From Azonexus hydrophilus (GTDB lineage: Bacteria; Pseudomonadota; Gammaproteobacteria; Burkholderiales; Rhodocyclaceae), in NCBI RefSeq assembly GCF_905120355.1, contig NZ_CAJHOB010000011.1:52968-116967 (forward strand): a stretch of 64,000 nucleotides of DNA, in the 5' to 3' direction. Shown here piece after piece: positions 60,297-64,000 of this stretch (position 1 is its first letter; each line of letters begins with the position of its first letter). The position numbers were made by a program, and so were the translations under genes. The notes below the pieces were generated by a model. The model did no database searches. It was not told the origin of the DNA and saw nothing but the letters and a program-made list of their open reading frames with translations.

Positions 60297-60373
60297 TCGA
60301 TACGGCCTGCAGAGACGCTGAGGTGGCGCCCGATCTTGTCCGGCTGCAGGCTGCGCGGAACATGAAAACAAAA

Positions 60374-60397
60374 AGGCCAATCCCGAAAGATTGGCCT
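60374..60397 (-). terminator. Rho-independent terminator after the double-CxxC gene
   Basis: On the minus strand AGGCCAAT-CTTTCGGG-ATTGGCCT is followed by five T. It ends transcripts of the gene at 60491, about 95 bp downstream of its stop. Confidence 0.78.
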
Positions 60398-60490
60398 GAC
60401 TGTCTGTTCTAGTGGTGGCGTGCAGTTTACTACCGAACAACTCGCTGTTCGGGCCAATGAGCACTGGCGCGGGTTGCTGCGGCAACGTGC

Positions 60491-60718
60491 TCACGAGCCC
60501 TCGATCACTCGTGCCACGTCGCCGTGACACTCGGCACATTTACCCAACAGTAGTAGATCGCCACCCTTGATGGTCCCGGTAAAATTGGTGATCGTCACTT
60601 CGTGGCGACATTGCCCGCACCAGACGTTGGCCAGCAGACGCTGGCGGATATCGGCGGGGATGGACTCCCAGCGCTGGCGGGCGGGGCGGCTGAAATCGGG
60701 GAGTGCCTCAACAGTCAT
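60491..60718 (-). CDS. small zinc-ribbon-like protein with two CxxC
   Basis: A 75-residue protein with CGQC and CAEC about 29 residues apart (VWCGQCRHEVTITNFTG; LLLGKCAECHGDVARVIEG), the spacing of a treble-clef or zinc ribbon. ATG 60718. The N-terminus RPARQRWESIPADIRQRLLAN is helical and basic. No function is known to me. It lies 18 bp downstream of the truncated gene at 60737 and may once have been cotranscribed with it. Confidence 0.72.
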   Translation of the reverse strand: MTVEALPDFSRPARQRWESIPADIRQRLLANVWCGQCRHEVTITNFTGTIKGGDLLLLGKCAECHGDVARVIEGS

Positions 60719-60736
60719 GTGTCATTCATCCGGTTT

Positions 60737-61207
60737 TCAACTGGCACCGCCACCGGAATGCGTATCCAGCCAGTGCTGCCCGAGGGGAGTCAGGCGGTAA
60801 CGCTGGCTACGGCTGTTGGGTTTGTCGGGCAGAGTCATTTCGATGACGCCCTGTTCCAGCGCGGGAACCAGATAGGTCTTGCGGAAGTGCTCCCGGTTGG
60901 TCAGCCCCAGCGCATCCTGAATGGCCTGCCGGGTCATTTCACCGGCTATCCGCGACAACAGCACCCCGACTTGCGTGGTGACTTGCACAGGCTCCCCTGG
61001 TGGGACAAGCGCCAGCGGGTGCCGTGGGAGACGAATCACGAACGAGAGGCGGTCATCGTCCGTCTCGAACAATGGCGTGGGCGAGCCGTTGGCTGCCATT
61101 TCCTTCAGAATTTTGGGGATCCCGGTGGAGCGTCCTTCGGTCATCTCCAACTCCTTCAGGAATTCCCCAATCCGCCGGTTGCGGTAGCGGCGGTTGACTG
61201 CCTTCAA
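60737..61207 (-). pseudogene. C-terminal fragment of an AlbA_2/RecG-like ATP-binding regulator
   Basis: The frame reads NRRYRNRRIGEFLKELEMTEGRSTGIPKILKEMAANGSP (in pieces), typical of the HATPase_c_4 end of Schlafen AlbA_2 type regulators, followed by a winged-helix domain (MTRQAIQDALGLTNREHFRKTYLVPALEQG, in pieces). Intact members run to 450 residues or more; here only about 156 remain and two in-frame stops lie directly upstream of TTG 61207. The N-terminal AlbA_2 and ATPase parts are missing. Confidence 0.68.
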
Positions 61208-61417
61208 GCGTTCGATTCAGGTTTGTCAGAGTCGATTGCCGGAGGCGTCAGAGGAAATTACAACGTCCTGGTAATGGCACAGTAAGACTAAGCGACACTA
61301 GGCGCGTCACTTTGCGCCGCTCGCTTGTCGTGATTGCGCAGGCACGCCCTGAAAATAATGGGCTTGAAACAGACGTTGAATCGAGGAGGCCTCCCAGGGG
61401 GCTGGGAGGCCATCAAT

Positions 61418-63169
61418 TCAGCGCTTCACAGTGGTGAAGTGCCGTGCCGAGTCGGTCAGCGAATTCGCCAGTTGTTGCAATTCGGTAGCCGCCTTGGCCA
61501 CTGCGCCGACAGCGCCACTGTTGCGTTCGCCGGTTTGGGCGATCTGTTCCACGTTACGTGCGATTTCATTGCTCGCCGCGTTCTGTTCGCGCAGTGCGCT
61601 CGAAACATCGATAATGACTCCCTTGACCTCGTGTGAGCTGGCGCCGAGTCGTGACACGGATTCGCCAACACGCTTGGTCAGAATCACGCCTTCGTTGACA
61701 TTGGCGACCGCATCTTCGATACAGGTCACGGCATCGCGAGCGCTGCTTTGCATGGAGCTGATCATGGTAGTGATTTCCTGGGTCGACTGCGTGGTTCGTT
61801 CGGCAAGCTTTCTCACCTCATCCGCCACGACCGCGAAACCGCGCCCCTGCTCGCCGGCGCGCGCCGCCTCGATGGCGGCGTTCAATGCCAGAAGGTTGGT
61901 CTGATCCGCTACCTCCTTGATGACAAGAACAATCTTGGAGACATTCTCGGACTCCTGTCCAAGCGTCCGCACCGTCTGCGAAGCCTGTTCGACAACGGTC
62001 GCAATCTTGGCGATGCGATTAACCGCTTCCGAAACAACGCCACTCGTCTCATTCATCAGCAATTCAGAATCGCCTGAAATCGTTTGCGCCCGGTTGGCGC
62101 TATCGCTCATCAGGTTGATGCTCACCGTTGACTGCTCCATCGCCGCAGCAATTTCCATGGACGATGCCGACTGCTGGTTGGACGACCAGGCGACATCCTC
62201 AGCAGCGATGGTCATTTTCTTGGCAGCGCTGGCAACCATGTCGGCATTGGTCTGGATTTCACCGATCAGTTTCTGAAGATTTGACTGCATGACTTTCATT
62301 GCGGCGAGCAAGCTGGTGCTATCGGTGTTCGCCACGGGTATTTCTACCGAAAGGTCGCCGGCAGCCACCTGTTTGACCACTTCACTCGCGACCGCAGGTT
62401 CGCCACCGAGGGCGGCGATGATTCGGCGATAGACGGTTAACAACGCCACAACAAGAAACGCGATGGAAAACAGAACAAGTCCTGTGACCCAGTATTGCAT
62501 GCGTGTTTCAGCCTGCTTCGCTTGTTCGACGGCGGCACTCGTACGCTTGTCAAGAAGCTCCAGAAACTCGTCTACCGGCTTCATGATCTGAGCCTTGTAC
62601 TTGTGGTAATTCTCGTCGTGCGTCAGTTTGCGCGCCAGTTCAAGATCGGGGTCGCCCTTCTTGGTGAATTGGCCGGTGCCATCGTCGAACAGACCTTTCA
62701 CCGCATTCATTGCGATCGTCTCGTTTTTTACCAGCGCATCCGAGTTGTTCTGCGCTTCCTTGAGCTTGGCGAATTCCTGCTCGCTGAATCCCGCTTCCTT
62801 CATCAGCGCCTGCAATGAGGCTGTAGCGCCATCCGGTTGCGGCTTGTCGATTCCTGCTGCGACGAAATCCCAGTAGATGCGCTCGTAATGTTCCGGTCGC
62901 GGCTTTTTCCCGTTACGGATATCAAGAATATCGAAATACTGCTTCTCGTATTTCGCATCGCCGGTCACCGCATAGGTTCGCGCCAGTCGGGTCAGATCGT
63001 CAGAACTCTGCCGCAATTCGTCAGCCAATAGATACGAGCGGTAGCGCAGATCGGCGGAACGGGCTACTTCGTCAGACGCGCTTTTGAGAGAAATTACGGA
63101 TAACAGCACAAGGCACAAAAGCAAAGTAAGGGCGGCAAGCAAGGCGAGGAAAAGATTTTTAATAGTCAT
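61418..63169 (-). CDS. methyl-accepting chemotaxis protein
   Basis: A 583-residue chemoreceptor: membrane helix 1 at about 5-30, a helical periplasmic ligand domain with the repeated charged helices ([31 protein letters not shown] in pieces), helix 2 near 220-243, a HAMP-like stretch, and the cytoplasmic signalling tip [41 protein letters not shown] (in pieces). No C-terminal NWETF pentapeptide, so adaptation enzymes bind elsewhere. Ligand unknown. An 18-bp inverted repeat GTCGCC-AAATAA-GGCGAC lies 23 bp upstream at 63192-63209. Confidence 0.92.
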   Translation of the reverse strand: MTIKNLFLALLAALTLLLCLVLLSVISLKSASDEVARSADLRYRSYLLADELRQSSDDLTRLARTYAVTGDAKYEKQYFDILDIRNGKKPRPEHYERIYWDFVAAGIDKPQPDGATASLQALMKEAGFSEQEFAKLKEAQNNSDALVKNETIAMNAVKGLFDDGTGQFTKKGDPDLELARKLTHDENYHKYKAQIMKPVDEFLELLDKRTSAAVEQAKQAETRMQYWVTGLVLFSIAFLVVALLTVYRRIIAALGGEPAVASEVVKQVAAGDLSVEIPVANTDSTSLLAAMKVMQSNLQKLIGEIQTNADMVASAAKKMTIAAEDVAWSSNQQSASSMEIAAAMEQSTVSINLMSDSANRAQTISGDSELLMNETSGVVSEAVNRIAKIATVVEQASQTVRTLGQESENVSKIVLVIKEVADQTNLLALNAAIEAARAGEQGRGFAVVADEVRKLAERTTQSTQEITTMISSMQSSARDAVTCIEDAVANVNEGVILTKRVGESVSRLGASSHEVKGVIIDVSSALREQNAASNEIARNVEQIAQTGERNSGAVGAVAKAATELQQLANSLTDSARHFTTVKR

Positions 63170-63223
63170 GGCGTTTTTCTCTTACTCAGAAGTCGCCAAA
63201 TAAGGCGACAAAACATCGCATTT

Positions 63224-63375
63224 AACAGGCCGTTGAAAAAGTGGGCATCGAACGCATCAGGGACGCTGTTTTCGAAGAAACGAGTGGCCCAGACGCGTCT
63301 GCGCAGCGATTGTACCAGCCAATCTGGCCTGTTTGCAGGCCATCTCGCCCATTTCGGGCGCACGTATCCCCGGGC
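63224..63375. mobile_element. 3' end region of the IS5-type element
   Basis: Between the transposase stop (63376) and the promoter region of the chemoreceptor. The sequence GGCCGTTGAAAAAGTG at 63229-63244 resembles a terminal inverted repeat of IS5 elements and probably marks the element's end about 60 bp before the chemoreceptor start. The other end lies outside the window. Confidence 0.45.
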
Positions 63376-64000
63376 TCACGCATGATGCGCGTCCCACCAG
63401 CCGCCGATGCTGCCCATGCGCACCAGGTTGTAGGTGGCAAAGCACAGCAGCGCCTGACCCGTGAGCTTGGCCTGACCGATGAGCTTGGTCTTGGCCAGAC
63501 CACCCACGGTCTTGATCCAGCCAAAGGCCTCCTCAATGCGCTTGCGCACCTTCTGACTGGTCTTGTAGCCCTCGTGTCGGGTGATCCGGGCATCCACCGC
63601 CGAGTGCTTGTCCTTGGCCGCTACGTGCGGCGTGACCTTGAGCTTTCGGCAGCCCTTGATGAAGGCCTTGCTGTCGTAGCCCTTGTCGGCCCCGACCGTA
63701 GCCCGCTTGTTCTTGTTGTCCCGACGCTTCAACATGGCCAGCGCCGCCTCGCGCTCGGCGGTGCCGCTGGCATGGGTGATCTCCACGTCCACGATCAACC
63801 CGTTGCGGTTTTCCATCAGGATGTGGCCCATGTGGCACAGGCGGGACTTGTCGCCCTGGCTCTTCTTGAACAGGCGGGCATCGGCGTCCGTGGTGCTGGC
63901 GTGGGTGTCGTTGCAGCGCTCCTGCCCTTTGAAGTCCACCTCGGGTGAGGTAGGCTGAAAAAAGTGGAGTCCAACGTTTCGTAAAATGATCGAAAACGGA
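63376..64000 (-). CDS. IS5-family transposase (partial at window edge)
   Basis: The frame is open from the window end down to 63376 and encodes the C-terminal two thirds of a DDE transposase: SPEVDFKGQERCNDTHAST, LFKKSQGDKSRLCHMGHILMENRNGLIVD (in pieces), VGADKGYDSKAFIKGCRKL and EEAFGWIKTVGGLAKTKL with the third catalytic Glu. This is the IS5/IS1182-like group. Upstream of SPEVDF the residues no longer look like transposase, so either the N-terminus is divergent or another element joins there; the window ends too soon to decide. Confidence 0.75.
   Translation of the reverse strand, partial: PFSIILRNVGLHFFQPTSPEVDFKGQERCNDTHASTTDADARLFKKSQGDKSRLCHMGHILMENRNGLIVDVEITHASGTAEREAALAMLKRRDNKNKRATVGADKGYDSKAFIKGCRKLKVTPHVAAKDKHSAVDARITRHEGYKTSQKVRKRIEEAFGWIKTVGGLAKTKLIGQAKLTGQALLCFATYNLVRMGSIGGWWDAHHA

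Noticed and set aside
60266..60539. Two short minus-strand frames of 63 and 89 codons
   Set aside because: They cross the Rho-independent terminator of the double-CxxC gene and have no start signals.
61383..61410. Hairpin GGCCTCCCA/TGGGAGGCC after the chemoreceptor gene
   Set aside because: Strong stem but no T tract on either strand, so I did not list it as a terminator; it may be an RNA-stabilising stem.
1..64000. CRISPR arrays, rRNA operon, riboswitches, replication origin
   Set aside because: I looked for regular short repeats, rRNA cores, and known riboswitch cores and saw none.

Overview
The window reads as chromosome of a GC-rich betaproteobacterium, most likely a member of the Rhodocyclales (an inference from the gene set and gene orders hemC-hemD-hemX-hemY, yqgE-ruvX-pyrR-pyrB-pyrC', pilT-pilU and argS-SPOR-dsbA; no rRNA gene is present to confirm it). 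Coding density is high and two thirds of the window is ordinary core genome.

Region by region. (1) 1-183: 3' end of an exonuclease III gene. (2) 209-18589: sixteen genes on the minus strand, read from 18589 down to 209, forming a surface polysaccharide (O-antigen or capsule) cluster. The first five genes (dehydrogenase, oxidoreductase, acetyltransferase, aminotransferase, 2-epimerase) are the complete WbpA-B-D-E-I route to a UDP-ManNAc3NAcA type sugar. The last four (small phosphoglycosyl transferase, NeuD/PglD-like acetyltransferase, DegT aminotransferase, WbpM/PglF-like dehydratase) look like a di-N-acetylbacillosamine-type primer module. Between them lie a flippase, glycosyltransferases, an asparagine synthetase homologue and an orphan membrane protein that is the best Wzy candidate. 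An exact 11-bp ops (RfaH) element sits 17 bp before the first start codon. (3) 18590-24056: a 5.2-kb accessory block bounded by a 43-bp imperfect direct repeat (41/43), one copy being the 3' tip and terminator of tRNA-Phe. It is packed with toxin-antitoxin genes and relics: HipBA-like with three palindromic operators, PrlF-YhaV, two DUF6088/AbiEi-like proteins (one with a TacA-like tail, one with a 16-codon stub of its partner), a HipA fragment and a duplicated 3' end of an excisionase-like gene. (4) 24057-31627: tRNA-Phe, hemF, and the hemCDXY operon, then a methyltransferase and a PepSY membrane protein. (5) 31641-43773: a TonB-dependent receptor, pepN, a hemerythrin, yqgE-ruvX-pyrR-pyrB-pyrC' (pyrimidine synthesis with a catalytically dead dihydroorotase partner), a ComEA-like protein, YggU, YggT, ProC. 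(6) 43770-60008: YggS, pilT-pilU, rep helicase, a c-type cytochrome, pncC, a SWIM-SNF2 helicase, ubiB, argS, a SPOR protein, dsbA and an SDR. A candidate small RNA with C-rich anti-Shine-Dalgarno loops lies at 50512-50584. (7) 60009-64000: small cysteine-rich proteins, a truncated AlbA/RecG-like gene, a chemotaxis receptor and an IS5-type transposase cut by the window edge.

The most rewarding parts are the ops-controlled polysaccharide operon, the tRNA-Phe island with its operators and broken toxin-antitoxin genes, and the candidate sRNA. I did not find CRISPR arrays, rRNA genes, a phage, an intact integrase or a convincing wholly new multi-gene system.
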